Assembly (NCBI GenBank): GCA_934292725.1
Contig: CAKQXY010000062.1
Coordinates: forward strand, 1 to 17,521
DNA from: an uncultured Lachnospiraceae bacterium
Lineage (GTDB): Bacteria > Bacillota > Clostridia > Lachnospirales > Lachnospiraceae
DNA: 17,521 bases
Reading direction: 5' to 3'
The notes beneath the pieces are model-generated. The model was not told where the DNA came from. It was given only the letters and a program-made list of their open reading frames with translations, and searched no databases. Numbering within the stretch: the first letter of the stretch is position 1; each line of letters starts with the position of its first letter. Shown piece after piece: positions 6,804-14,256 of this stretch. The position numbers and the translations under genes were made by a program.

Positions 6804-6845
6804 AAGCTGTTACGATGGAAAGTAAATTTTCCATCATAACAGTTT
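6804..6845 (+). promoter_or_regulatory. Strong leader hairpin upstream of the HMA-SafE gene
   Basis: CTGTTACGATGGAAA (6807-6821) pairs with TTTCCATCATAACAG (6828-6842), 14 of 15 positions, with a 6-nt loop (6822-6827); three weaker pairs extend the base. It begins about 20 nt after the expected transcription start, and is followed by a T-rich stretch (TTTTGCTTTGCTTGG, then TTTTT). It could be an attenuator-type terminator or a repressor operator. It includes the ATG at 6815, another reason not to use that start. Confidence 0.6.
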
Positions 6846-6904
6846 TGCTTTGCTTGGTTTTTCTTAAAACCAACTTTATTTTTGTTACAGGAAAGGACAA
6901 AACA

Positions 6905-8305
6905 GTGGAACACACAAAATTATACATCAATGGAATGACCTGTATCAATTGCCAAACACGAATCCAAAATGCTCTAAAAAAACAGCCTGGAATCACACGG
7001 GCTGCTGTCAGCTATGAGACTGAAACAGCAGATGTTTTGTATGATTCATCTGTTATCTCACTCGATCAAATTCAAGGCTTAATTGATGAGCTAGGCTATA
7101 GTGCTTCGGTTCAAAAAGTATCGCACGCAAAAATAGTTGGTCAGACTTTGCGCGAACTTGGCATCATTGTGATTCTTTACTTTCTTTTACGGCATTTTGG
7201 TATTTTAAATTACTTGGCACCAGCTTCGTTAGCAGATGCACAAATGGGCTACGGCATGCTATTTGTGATCGGTTTGATTACCTCAGTTCACTGCATTGCA
7301 ATGTGCGGCGGCATTAATCTGTCACAAACGTTGCAAAAAAGTTCTGAGCCATCTGCAAACGCATCTAGTATATCTCGTGCGATGTTTCAAAATGCAGCTG
7401 CCTATAATGCCGGACGTATTATTTCTTACACGATAATTGGCGGAATACTCGGAGGTATCAGTGCGATTACTGGAATGGCAGGAACGCTGCAAACTTCGTC
7501 ATTTTTTCAAGGTCTTTTAAAACTGCTTGCCGGTGCCTTGATGGTTGTGATTGGAATTAACATGCTCGGTCTTTTTCCAGGACTGCGCCGTTTTAACCTG
7601 CAAATTCCTATGCCACATTTTCAAAAAGGCAAGCAAAAAAAAGCTTCCCACAAGCGCAGAACACCTTTTATCATCGGCTTGTTTAATGGCCTGATGCCTT
7701 GTGGTCCTCTGCAGTCGATGCAAATCGTTGCATTAGCTTCTGCCAATATCGTTACAGGAGCGCTGTCGATGTTTTTCTTTGCGCTCGGTACCATTCCGCT
7801 GATACTCGGATTCGGCTCGATTGTCGCCGGTCTTGGCAAACACTTTACAAAACAGGTATTAAAATGTGGCGCCATTCTCGTTGTTGTCATGGGACTTTCG
7901 ATGATGTCACAGGGTACTGCTCTGTCAGGAATAAACAGCAAAATAAACACTCTTTTTTCTGCAAAGGACGAAACTACCATGAAAACATCCGATTTGAATC
8001 ATCTGAATGATTCAGATACAGACATGGAAAAGGATGGCATCCAATATGTCTCCAGCACGCTGGAATCTGGTCATTATCCAGATATCACTGTTAAAGAAGG
8101 AATTCCTGTCAAATGGACGATTCACGCCGAAAAAAGCAGTATTAACGGCTGCAACTATAAGATTTTGCTGCCAGATTTTGATACCGAATGTGTTTTTGAG
8201 GAAGGCAACAATACAATTGAATTTACACCTAAAGAAACTGGTATCTATACCTATAGCTGCTGGATGGGCATGATTACCGGAAAAATTTATGTAGAAAGTG
8301 AGTAA
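6905..8305 (+). CDS. HMA-SafE/DsbD_2-cupredoxin membrane protein, probable copper handling
   Basis: Three domains in 466 residues. Residues 4-70 are a heavy-metal-associated domain with GMTCINC (Cys13, Cys16). Residues about 85-340 are a polytopic SafE/DsbD_2-type membrane region (COG2836-like, often named sulfite exporter TauE/SafE) with the paired motifs TSVHCIAMCGG (Cys130, Cys134) and NGLMPCGPL (Cys266). Residues 375-466 form a cupredoxin-like domain ending TYSCWMGMITG (Cys452, Met454, Met456). The domains suggest capture of Cu(I), passage through the membrane part and hand-over to an outer cupredoxin, or linked thiol-electron transfer; this is inference. GTG 6905 is chosen because AGGAAAGGA lies about 7 nt upstream; ATG 6815 has no ribosome site and would place a foreign hydrophobic stretch before the HMA domain. 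The next gene overlaps by 1 nt. Confidence 0.85.
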   Translation: MEHTKLYINGMTCINCQTRIQNALKKQPGITRAAVSYETETADVLYDSSVISLDQIQGLIDELGYSASVQKVSHAKIVGQTLRELGIIVILYFLLRHFGILNYLAPASLADAQMGYGMLFVIGLITSVHCIAMCGGINLSQTLQKSSEPSANASSISRAMFQNAAAYNAGRIISYTIIGGILGGISAITGMAGTLQTSSFFQGLLKLLAGALMVVIGINMLGLFPGLRRFNLQIPMPHFQKGKQKKASHKRRTPFIIGLFNGLMPCGPLQSMQIVALASANIVTGALSMFFFALGTIPLILGFGSIVAGLGKHFTKQVLKCGAILVVVMGLSMMSQGTALSGINSKINTLFSAKDETTMKTSDLNHLNDSDTDMEKDGIQYVSSTLESGHYPDITVKEGIPVKWTIHAEKSSINGCNYKILLPDFDTECVFEEGNNTIEFTPKETGIYTYSCWMGMITGKIYVESE

Positions 8306-8892
8306 TGATGATTATGAGAAAAATGACAACTACTGTTTTGATTAGTATGCTAACAGGTGCAATGGCGATTTTAATTTCTGGATGTAGCAACAACAGCACC
8401 TCCCAGTCCACAAAGACCACCTCTACATCTGCTGATACACAAGCAGCATCTTCTGAAAATACAACTGCTAAGGACATAACTACTACAGTGGATGGTTCTG
8501 CCGAGAATGTTACAAGTATCAAAAAAGGTGGTTATCTTGCCATTCCGATTGCTGATCTATCACAGACAGCATCTTTTTACAAGGCTGATCTTGATGGGAC
8601 TGAGATTGAGCTTGTTGCATTAAAGGATTCTAAAGGAAATCTGCGCACTGCATTTAATGCCTGCCAGGTTTGCTACAGCTCGGGCAGAGGGTATTATCGT
8701 CAGGAAGGTAAGTATCTAGTGTGCCAGAACTGTGGAAATTCCTTTACGATTGATCAGGTGGGCATTGCTTCTGGCGGCTGCAATCCTTGGCCGATTCTCG
8801 ATTCTGACCGCACTGTTACTGATGATGAAATTCAGATTTCGTATGATGTCTTAAAGGCAACTGCCGATGAGTTGCCTAAATTCTTCCAGTAA
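8305..8892 (+). CDS. DUF2318 / FtrD-like lipoprotein
   Basis: A 195-aa predicted lipoprotein: basic N-terminus, hydrophobic segment and lipobox LISGC with Cys27, then a Ser/Thr-rich linker (28-70). The C-terminal domain is of the DUF2318 (FtrD-like, Fe-S-containing membrane protein) family, with CQVC (120-123), CQNC (140-143) and GGCNPWPI (Cys159), cysteines expected to bind metal. FtrD belongs to iron transport systems with copper-dependent components (P19/FTR1-type). Its ATG overlaps the TAA of the HMA-SafE gene (TAATG), so the two are translationally coupled and probably act together at the outer face of the membrane. In-frame ATGs at 8308 and 8314 are alternative starts and leave the lipobox intact. 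Confidence 0.85.
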   Translation: MMIMRKMTTTVLISMLTGAMAILISGCSNNSTSQSTKTTSTSADTQAASSENTTAKDITTTVDGSAENVTSIKKGGYLAIPIADLSQTASFYKADLDGTEIELVALKDSKGNLRTAFNACQVCYSSGRGYYRQEGKYLVCQNCGNSFTIDQVGIASGGCNPWPILDSDRTVTDDEIQISYDVLKATADELPKFFQ

Positions 8893-8960
8893 ACTTCCCT
8901 ATAACTTCCTTTGCCTGAGTTGTTTTTCCATCACTTTTTTTGTTCTGCCCGTTAACTCAG

Positions 8961-10058
8961 TTACGCTTCTGGCAGCTGCGAAAACCAGATTACCTGTGGC
9001 TGTGGAACCGTATGCTCCCCAATCATCTTTTCCATCCATACCATGTTATACCAGGTATCAAATTTATAGCCGCATTGATGAAATTCACCCACCATCTGAT
9101 ACCCTAATTTTTCATGGAATAAAATACTGTCCCTCGTCAAGTGCGCATCCTCTACGGCAGGGCTTGCGATGCAGGCATTTACATTTACAATGTTTTGTCT
9201 GCAAAGCTGTACTTCTAGTGCATCATACAATGCTCTTCCAATTCTCTGACCTTTCTTATCCTGTTTTACATAAATAGATGTTTCCACTGCCCAATCATAT
9301 GCCGGACGCTCATGAAGCGATCCCGCATATGCATATCCTACAATTTCACCATTATACTTTGCTACAAGATATGGATACCGCTCCAATGTATGCGCGATCC
9401 GCACTGCAAATTCTTCTATTGTCGGTACCTCATACTCAAATGTAATCGCAGTTTCTCTTACATACGGCGCATAAATGGCAAGCAACTTTTTTGCATCTGC
9501 AATCTGTGCAACTCGAATACTCAAGCATCCACTTTCTACCGGTTCCTCATAAAGTGTAATCCAGTAACGCTGCTCAATCTCACCATTCTCCTCAAATTCT
9601 GATTCCAAAACGCCACCGTTATTCATGATGGACTTTGCTGACCCAATATTTGTCTTGTCGCAAGTCATCAAAACCTTATTTATACCAAGCTTTCGACACT
9701 CCTCAAGTGCCAGACCAATCATCGCAGTTGCATAGCCTTTTCGTCGCTCACTCGGACGAATTCCATCTCCGATATGTCCACCACTCTTGCATAAATTTTC
9801 ATTTAAATAATGGCGTATATTGACAGCACCAACAAAGATGTTGCGATCCAAATCAAGACAGAAAAACGTAGAATCTGGAACAAGACCATCTCGTGCCTCC
9901 TTAAGTTCCAAATTTTCCAAATAATTGTCAAAGTCATGGTAATCACTTTTGCGAATCGCATACGGAGAGAAATCCTGCTCAACCGCCAGCCATTCATCCA
10001 TCATGTCCGTCAATTGCTGTTTATATTCATGTGTCAGCTTTACTAGTTTTATATTCAT
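8961..10058 (-). CDS. Tandem GNAT acetyltransferase; C-terminal half phosphinothricin-acetyltransferase-like
   Basis: A 365-aa protein made of two GNAT domains. The N-terminal one (about 1-172) has the acetyl-CoA loop RPSERRKGYAT at 101-111 and a second-half motif NIGSAKSIMNNGG. The C-terminal one (about 179-345) has KQDKKGQRIGRALYDAL at 265-281 and resembles PAT/YwnH-type enzymes, including YAPYVRETAITFEYEVP, GYAYAGSLHERPAYDW and FHEKLGYQ. The two are usually separate proteins of about 170 residues. The C-terminal domain may acetylate amino acid-like substrates such as methionine sulfoximine or phosphinothricin; the first domain's substrate is unknown. It follows the rubredoxin fusion gene by 43 nt on the same strand with a weak GGAAG ribosome site, probably one transcript. 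Confidence 0.85.
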   Translation of the reverse strand: MNIKLVKLTHEYKQQLTDMMDEWLAVEQDFSPYAIRKSDYHDFDNYLENLELKEARDGLVPDSTFFCLDLDRNIFVGAVNIRHYLNENLCKSGGHIGDGIRPSERRKGYATAMIGLALEECRKLGINKVLMTCDKTNIGSAKSIMNNGGVLESEFEENGEIEQRYWITLYEEPVESGCLSIRVAQIADAKKLLAIYAPYVRETAITFEYEVPTIEEFAVRIAHTLERYPYLVAKYNGEIVGYAYAGSLHERPAYDWAVETSIYVKQDKKGQRIGRALYDALEVQLCRQNIVNVNACIASPAVEDAHLTRDSILFHEKLGYQMVGEFHQCGYKFDTWYNMVWMEKMIGEHTVPQPQVIWFSQLPEA

Positions 10059-10101
10059 AAGCTACTTCCGTTTTCTTTTATACATTTTCTGTATTTGCTT
10101 G

Positions 10102-10734
10102 TTACTCAACTTTCTTTACAATCTTTTCAAAGTCGGATGCCGGATGCTTGCACAACGGGCAGACAAAATCCTCTGGCAGTTCCTCACCGACATACTCATA
10201 ACCACAAATGGTGCAGCGCCATACAGTCTGACCTTCCTCGGTTATATCAACAGCCTGTGGCTTCGGCTTAATGTTATTCAGATAATACTCATACGTCACG
10301 GATGGTACTTCACTTAGTACTTCCATATCTGTGATTTCACCGATGAACATCGTATGAGAACCAAGATCCTCACTCTTTGTAACCTTTACAGAAATATAAG
10401 CATTGGTGCCCTCTGTGATATAGTAAATTCCATTTGCACCGCGCGTACATGATGAAAAATCTGCAAACTTGTCCACCTCGCGGCCTGTCTGGAATCCAAA
10501 CTGCTTAAACAAATCAAAGGCTGCATTCTGGCTGATTACAGATACCGTAAAGGCACCCGTTCTCTTGATCATATCATGTGTGTAATTTAATTTGTTCACA
10601 CAGATACTTAACTGATTTGGCTCAGATGCCGCCTGAATTACGGTGTTGATAATACAGCCATTATCCTTGCTGTCCTCTTTTGCGGTCAAAATAAAAAGAC
10701 CATAGCTAAGCTTATACATTGCTTTCTTGTCCAT
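10102..10734 (-). CDS. Flavin reductase-rubredoxin fusion (high-molecular-weight rubredoxin type)
   Basis: A 210-aa redox protein. Residues 1-150 are an FMN-binding flavin reductase/flavoredoxin domain (LSYGLFILTAKE, GCIINTVIQAAS, FTVSVISQNA). Residues about 170-205 are a rubredoxin with WRCTICGYEY and FVCPLCKHPASDFE; Cys174, 177, 192 and 195 bind one iron. The same fusion (Hrb) in clostridia passes electrons from NAD(P)H oxidoreductases to oxygen-detoxifying diiron flavoproteins or nitric oxide reductases. GGAGG stands about 8 nt from the ATG. It has a very good promoter upstream with an AT-rich spacer, and probably serves oxidative stress defence in an anaerobe. Confidence 0.9.
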   Translation of the reverse strand: MDKKAMYKLSYGLFILTAKEDSKDNGCIINTVIQAASEPNQLSICVNKLNYTHDMIKRTGAFTVSVISQNAAFDLFKQFGFQTGREVDKFADFSSCTRGANGIYYITEGTNAYISVKVTKSEDLGSHTMFIGEITDMEVLSEVPSVTYEYYLNNIKPKPQAVDITEEGQTVWRCTICGYEYVGEELPEDFVCPLCKHPASDFEKIVKKVE

Positions 10735-10776
10735 TTTTGATTCCTCCTTATTAGGATTTATTCTTACTTAATAAAG

Positions 10777-10805
10777 ATCATAATTATTAAAAAAATTTTT
10801 GTCAA
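10777..10805 (-). promoter_or_regulatory. Promoter of the flavin reductase-rubredoxin gene
   Basis: On the minus strand TTGACA (10800-10805), 17 nt made almost wholly of A and T, TATGAT (10777-10782). The -10 region contains an AATAATTATGA stretch reminiscent of half of a Fur/PerR-type box; that reading is speculative. The start codon is about 43 nt downstream. Confidence 0.65.
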
Positions 10806-10897
10806 GCAGATTTTCTCTGATCAAAGCAGCCAATTAAAAAAGACTTAACTGCTTGGCTATTTATATTAAAGACAATAGGTTTCATTTAATTTTACTA

Positions 10898-10926
10898 GTG
10901 ACAAGTACTTTAGAAAATGGTAGACT
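10898..10926 (+). promoter_or_regulatory. Possible promoter of the GH42-like gene
   Basis: GTGACA (10898-10903), 17-nt spacer, TAGACT (10921-10926), about 58 nt ahead of the ATG at 10984. The match is moderate (five and four of six) and other weak boxes exist nearby. Confidence 0.3.
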
Positions 10927-10983
10927 TGAAATAACCAATATTTATCCGACTTTATCACACAAATCTAAATTAGGAGGTATTTT

Positions 10984-12717
10984 ATGAGGCACTTTAAAAA
11001 CTTTAAAACATGTGTCTACTGCACAGCACAAACGCTTGCATCGTTGGACGAAACTACGCTTGCACGGGACTATGCCTATCTGGAAAAATATGTCGGCATC
11101 GACAAGGTCTATCTTGAAACATACCGTGATGGTACTTGGGTCGCAATCGATCACATGAAAATGATTCAAAATTTCTTCAAAGAACATGGTGTAGAAATAG
11201 CTGGAGGTATTACAACCGTCACACCTCCACTTGAAAAAGATGATGCAAAGCGTCAGCGCTTATTCCAGACATTTTGCTATTCAAATGAAGCAATGAGAAC
11301 ATATCTGAAAAAGATCGTAACATATACCGCTGAGCTTTTTGATGAGATAATTCTGGATGACTTTTTCTTTACTTCCTGTACCTGCGATGATTGTCTGCGA
11401 GAACGCAGCAATCTTAGCTGGGCAGAGTTTCGTTCAAAAAAAATGATTGATGTAGCTGAAAATCTCGTTTTAAAACCTGCGAAACTTGCAAATCCATCTG
11501 TAAAAGTTACCATCAAATATCCAAACTGGCGTGAATCGTACCATGAAACAGGTTACGTTCCAAAAATTCAGCCGTCTATGTTTGACAAAATCTATACTGG
11601 AACAGAAACACGAAACACTGCACACACAGATCAGCATCTGCCACGATATTTAAGCTATTCTATCATGCGCTACATGGAGCACGTAGCACCTGGCAGAAAT
11701 GGAGGCGGTTGGTTCGATACATACTCCTGTTGGCCAATCGACTGCTATCTAGAACAAGGCTATTTAACTGCACTCTCACGTCCACAAGAAATCACACTAT
11801 TCCAGTGGGGAGATCTGTTTGAAAACCGTCTTGTAACACCACTTGGCATGCAGCTTAGCAAGCTTGATCGCATTCTCAATCAGGTTGGAACACCTTGCGG
11901 AACACCAGTCTACCTTCCTTATGCTTCCGATGGTGAAAATCATATTGAAGATCATCTCGGCATGCATGGAATTCCTTTCGAACCTGTACCAGATTTTCCG
12001 ACTGACTCTGAAAACGTTTTCCTGACGCAGGCTGCACTGAAAGATCCTGATATTTTGCAGAAATTAGAAGCTTTTCTTCGAAAGGGTGGTACCGCTGTTG
12101 TGACGACTGGTTTTGCCTCTCATATTCAGGCAGCACAATGGGCGCAGTTTAGTTCCGTGCGATTTACAGGCAGAAAACTTACAGCTAATCGCTACCATGT
12201 AACTGACGATTTCGCCGGTTTTTACGAAAATCAGCAGCCAGTAACTTTTGATGAACTACAGTTTTCAAACAATGCCTCCTGGTCTTATGTAAACGCTGGC
12301 TCTGGCGACAGCCACAGTTCCATTTTGCTCCTTGATACTTACGGCAAAGGAAAGCTTTTTACACTCGCTGCACCAGACTGCTTCGCCGACTTCGCTAAGC
12401 TTCCAATTCCAGTAATGGATATGATCCGCCGCCCATTTGCTTCCCATGGCTTATATATCAGTGGCAGAAATGTCTCCCTGTTCCAATACAGCAATGATAC
12501 ATTTGTATTATACTGCTATGCTGGAAGCAATGCACTCCCAGAACGTGTTTCCATTCATCTGCTTTCACCGGCATGTCATCTGACAGATCTAAACGGAAAA
12601 CCAATTGGAAACTTTATCGAAACCTTCTGTCACCATCAGCAATGGGATGAAAAAGAGTGGATAACTTCCGTACTGGTTCATCCTGGTGAATTTTATGCAT
12701 TTAAGATCGCGCGCTGA
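10984..12717 (+). CDS. Uncharacterised TIM-barrel protein with GH42-like domain order
   Basis: A 577-aa cytoplasmic protein without signal peptide. The first 300 residues look like a glycosidase-type barrel: VGIDKVYLETYRDG, EIAGGITTVTPP, then LFDEIILDDFFFTSC (Asp125, Asp126 at a strand end), KVTIKYPNWRE and YTGTETR with Glu208. A CxCxxC cluster (132, 134, 137) follows the DD motif, possibly a metal site. Residues about 305-400 are a Rossmann-like, amidotransferase-type domain (LPYASDGEN, LEAFLRKGGTAVVTTG) as in the trimerisation domain of GH42 beta-galactosidases, and the end is beta-rich. Domain order suggests a glycoside hydrolase relative, but I cannot assign catalytic residues or a substrate. 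AGGAGG lies 6 nt before the ATG. An HD protein gene follows by 40 nt. Confidence 0.6.
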   Translation: MRHFKNFKTCVYCTAQTLASLDETTLARDYAYLEKYVGIDKVYLETYRDGTWVAIDHMKMIQNFFKEHGVEIAGGITTVTPPLEKDDAKRQRLFQTFCYSNEAMRTYLKKIVTYTAELFDEIILDDFFFTSCTCDDCLRERSNLSWAEFRSKKMIDVAENLVLKPAKLANPSVKVTIKYPNWRESYHETGYVPKIQPSMFDKIYTGTETRNTAHTDQHLPRYLSYSIMRYMEHVAPGRNGGGWFDTYSCWPIDCYLEQGYLTALSRPQEITLFQWGDLFENRLVTPLGMQLSKLDRILNQVGTPCGTPVYLPYASDGENHIEDHLGMHGIPFEPVPDFPTDSENVFLTQAALKDPDILQKLEAFLRKGGTAVVTTGFASHIQAAQWAQFSSVRFTGRKLTANRYHVTDDFAGFYENQQPVTFDELQFSNNASWSYVNAGSGDSHSSILLLDTYGKGKLFTLAAPDCFADFAKLPIPVMDMIRRPFASHGLYISGRNVSLFQYSNDTFVLYCYAGSNALPERVSIHLLSPACHLTDLNGKPIGNFIETFCHHQQWDEKEWITSVLVHPGEFYAFKIAR

Positions 12718-12757
12718 TTGACAACAAAAAAATTATTTATGAGGAGAAATACTCAAA

Positions 12758-13243
12758 ATGATAAATAAATTGCACCTAGCAATGATTGAATTATATAGCA
12801 ACGACGCAAAAAGGATTCAGCATTTCTGCAAAGTACATAGTTATGCAAAGTTAATTGCTGAAACAGAAAATGTAGATAAGAAATGCTTGTTTATCATTGA
12901 AACAGCTGCTTTGACACATGATATTGGAATCCATGTTTGTGAAGAAAAATATGGAAATTGTAATGGAAAATTACAGGAAAAAGAAGGCCCTGCAATAGCA
13001 AAAAAGCTGCTTGAAAAATTAGGATTTGACAAAGATGTATCTGATCGAGTTCAATATTTGATCGCACATCATCATACATACGACAATATCGACGGAATTG
13101 ATTATCAGATATTGGTAGAAGCTGATTTTCTTGTTAATATTATGGAAAGCGATTTATCGAAAGAGGCGTCTTCAAAAGCTTATCATACCATTTTCAAAAC
13201 AACATGTGGAAAGACAATTTGCAGGGAAATGTTTGGTATTTAA
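12758..13243 (+). CDS. Small HD-domain hydrolase
   Basis: A 161-aa HD-domain protein. His22 or His27 (IQHFCKVHSYAK) precede the HD pair His54-Asp55 in ALTHDIGIHVCEEKYG; LIAHHHTYDN supplies two further histidines and EADFLVNIMESD the final aspartate. The order matches small YfbR/YedJ-like or HDIG proteins that hydrolyse phosphate esters of nucleotides or related molecules. GAGGAG is about 11 nt upstream of the ATG, slightly far. It is 40 nt behind the GH42-like gene and likely in the same transcript. It is not closely similar to the HD protein at 5851-6459, which is longer with different spacing. Confidence 0.83.
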   Translation: MINKLHLAMIELYSNDAKRIQHFCKVHSYAKLIAETENVDKKCLFIIETAALTHDIGIHVCEEKYGNCNGKLQEKEGPAIAKKLLEKLGFDKDVSDRVQYLIAHHHTYDNIDGIDYQILVEADFLVNIMESDLSKEASSKAYHTIFKTTCGKTICREMFGI

Positions 13244-13264
13244 CAGAATAATTTTTTCTAAAAA

Positions 13265-13297
13265 GGAGGCAGCGCTATCGTAACAAGCGTTGCCTCC
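13265..13297 (-). terminator. Intrinsic terminator for the ProXp/PrdX-type gene
   Basis: GGAGGCAGCGCT (13265-13276) pairs with AGCGTTGCCTCC (13286-13297) over 12 positions including one G-T pair, with a 9-nt loop. Read on the minus strand the stem is followed at once by TTTTTAG, as expected of a rho-independent terminator for the gene ending at 13341. On the plus strand the stem is preceded by A5 but lacks a T-run after it, so it is mainly a leftward terminator that may weakly serve the convergent HD gene too. Confidence 0.75.
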
Positions 13298-13306
13298 ATA
13301 TCACTC

Positions 13307-13327
13307 TTAGAATAAATCGTTAAATAT
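13307..13327. repeat. 21-bp direct repeat, copy 1 (downstream of the ProXp gene)
   Basis: The 21 bases from TTAGAATAAATC to GTTAAATAT are identical to 16468-16488. On the minus strand both copies contain ATTTAACGATTT; in copy 2 ATTTAA is the last codon and stop of the Nif3-like gene. In copy 1 the same ATT-TAA lies in frame six codons after the stop of the editing protein gene. It may be a remnant of a second nif3-like 3' end. Confidence 0.6.
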
Positions 13328-13340
13328 TTTGCCTTGATTG

Positions 13341-13874
13341 TTATAACTTCACTTTTATAAATTCATGATTCACCGCAGGAAGCACTTTCTCAACCAAATC
13401 CGATGTGTGAAAACGAATGCTGGATGTATTGATGCACGGATGGCATCCGACAAATTCACTCTTTAATACATCTTCATCAATTAATAGCTGAACGTGATTT
13501 TCGGTATCGTTCATCAATCCTAATACACTGACAGAGCCCGGTGTAATATCAAGAAATTTTTCCATGTACTCGGGCTTTGCAAAGGATAAGCGTGATGAAT
13601 TAATTTGGGCGGACAAATCCTTTGTGTGGAATACCTTTGTATCTGGAATCATTAATAAATAAAACTTGGTTTCCTGACGATTGCACAAAAAAAGATTTTT
13701 GCAGATCGTTGCCTGCAATACCTTGTCGATCTCTTGGCAAACCTCCATTGTCATTGCTGCCTCATGATCGACGCGCTCATATTCTACGCCTAATTTATCC
13801 AATAAATCATAGGTGCGAATTTCTTTTTCCAATCTGCCTGCCGTGTATTTCGGTCTTCCTTTTTGTAGTTCCAT
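13341..13874 (-). CDS. Prolyl-tRNA editing protein, YbaK/ProXp family (PrdX-like)
   Basis: A 177-aa stand-alone editing-domain protein of the YbaK/ProXp superfamily, PrdX-like in length and sequence. It should hydrolyse mischarged tRNA (alanyl-tRNA-Pro or a related error) in the cytoplasm. Seen features are YERVDHEAAMTMEVC (His37), CKNLFLCNRQ with Lys59 of the usual catalytic KNL motif, FYLLMIPDTK, SRLSFAKPE, PGSVSVLGLMND, VQLLIDE and a GCHPC (143-147) corresponding to the usual FHPN-type loop, followed by NTSSIRF. Here Cys147-Ile replaces the common Asn-Asp after HP. GAAAGG is about 8 nt before the ATG. It is single, with its own promoter-like -10 and an intrinsic terminator. Confidence 0.88.
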   Translation of the reverse strand: MELQKGRPKYTAGRLEKEIRTYDLLDKLGVEYERVDHEAAMTMEVCQEIDKVLQATICKNLFLCNRQETKFYLLMIPDTKVFHTKDLSAQINSSRLSFAKPEYMEKFLDITPGSVSVLGLMNDTENHVQLLIDEDVLKSEFVGCHPCINTSSIRFHTSDLVEKVLPAVNHEFIKVKL

Positions 13875-13944
13875 GATAGTGCCTTTCTCTCGTTCTCGAT
13901 TTTCTTAATTTCTTTATCCGTACTCTTTCTGTCCCCTTTGAAAA

Positions 13945-13953
13945 AGTATAGCA
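13945..13953 (-). promoter_or_regulatory. Extended -10 promoter of the ProXp-type gene
   Basis: On the minus strand TGC-TATACT (TATACT at 13945-13950, TG upstream) is an extended -10 element about 70 nt before the ATG. No strong -35 is seen at 17 nt (TGGTAA), as is usual for this promoter class. Confidence 0.4.
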
Positions 13954-14145
13954 CAGCAGTCAAAAATTTACCAGAGCAGTTTTTTCATCTATCATTTTTG
14001 CTGTATTTGCTTCTCCAGCTGTCTCCACTCCACAGATGCGCATAGCCTCTGCATTCATATGGACTATCCAATTAAGATGAAATTTTATGAAAAAATAGTT
14101 GCAGAAATAGATGCATGAATGTAGAATAAAATAAGCAATGATTTA
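13954..14145. other. Intergenic stretch with short open remnants, no intact gene
   Basis: Between the ProXp-type gene and the DUF1810 locus I see no complete gene. On the minus strand 13960-14058 could read a 32-aa peptide (MNAEAMRICGVETAG..., end TALVNF), and on the plus strand 14059-14118 a 19-aa one (MDYPIKMKFYEKIV...). Neither has a ribosome binding site and neither is recognised. They may be pieces of lost genes. Confidence 0.25.
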
Positions 14146-14256
14146 ATGATTAGATTTAATGGTTATAAGTATGATAAGAATGGAAAACTAATTGATCGTT
14201 CTATCAGTCAAGAACCTGATTGGAAATGGAAGAAAGGAGAATCCAACAATGCATGA
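14146..14256 (+). CDS. 36-aa open frame overlapping the DUF1810 start
   Basis: An ATG at 14146 opens 36 codons: MIRFNGYKYDKNGKL, a charged middle, then PDWKWKKGES near the end. The TGA lies at 14254-14256, so it overlaps the DUF1810 start (14249) by 8 nt and contains that gene's ribosome site. The composition is protein-like (aromatic and charged residues, no low complexity). There is no good ribosome site for it. It is more likely the 3' end of a lost gene than an independent one, but it could be a coupling leader. No family recognised. Confidence 0.35.
   Translation: MIRFNGYKYDKNGKLIDRSISQEPDWKWKKGESNNA

Noticed and set aside
6815..6904. ATG 6815 as start of the HMA-SafE protein
   Set aside because: It lies in the stem of the leader hairpin and has no ribosome site. 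GTG 6905 has AGGAAAGGA correctly placed and begins just before the HMA domain.
7621..7980. Minus-strand open frame of 119 codons
   Set aside because: It is antisense to the transmembrane part of the HMA-SafE gene, without ribosome site or recognisable domain.
8914..8961. Inverted repeat CTGAGTT/AACTCAG between convergent genes as a terminator
   Set aside because: The loop is about 35 nt and the T-run is inside the loop, so a stable terminator hairpin is not expected.
10834..10859. AGCCAA/TTGGCT inverted repeat in the divergent region
   Set aside because: Only six pairs around a loop of about 19 nt; likely chance in this AT-rich sequence.
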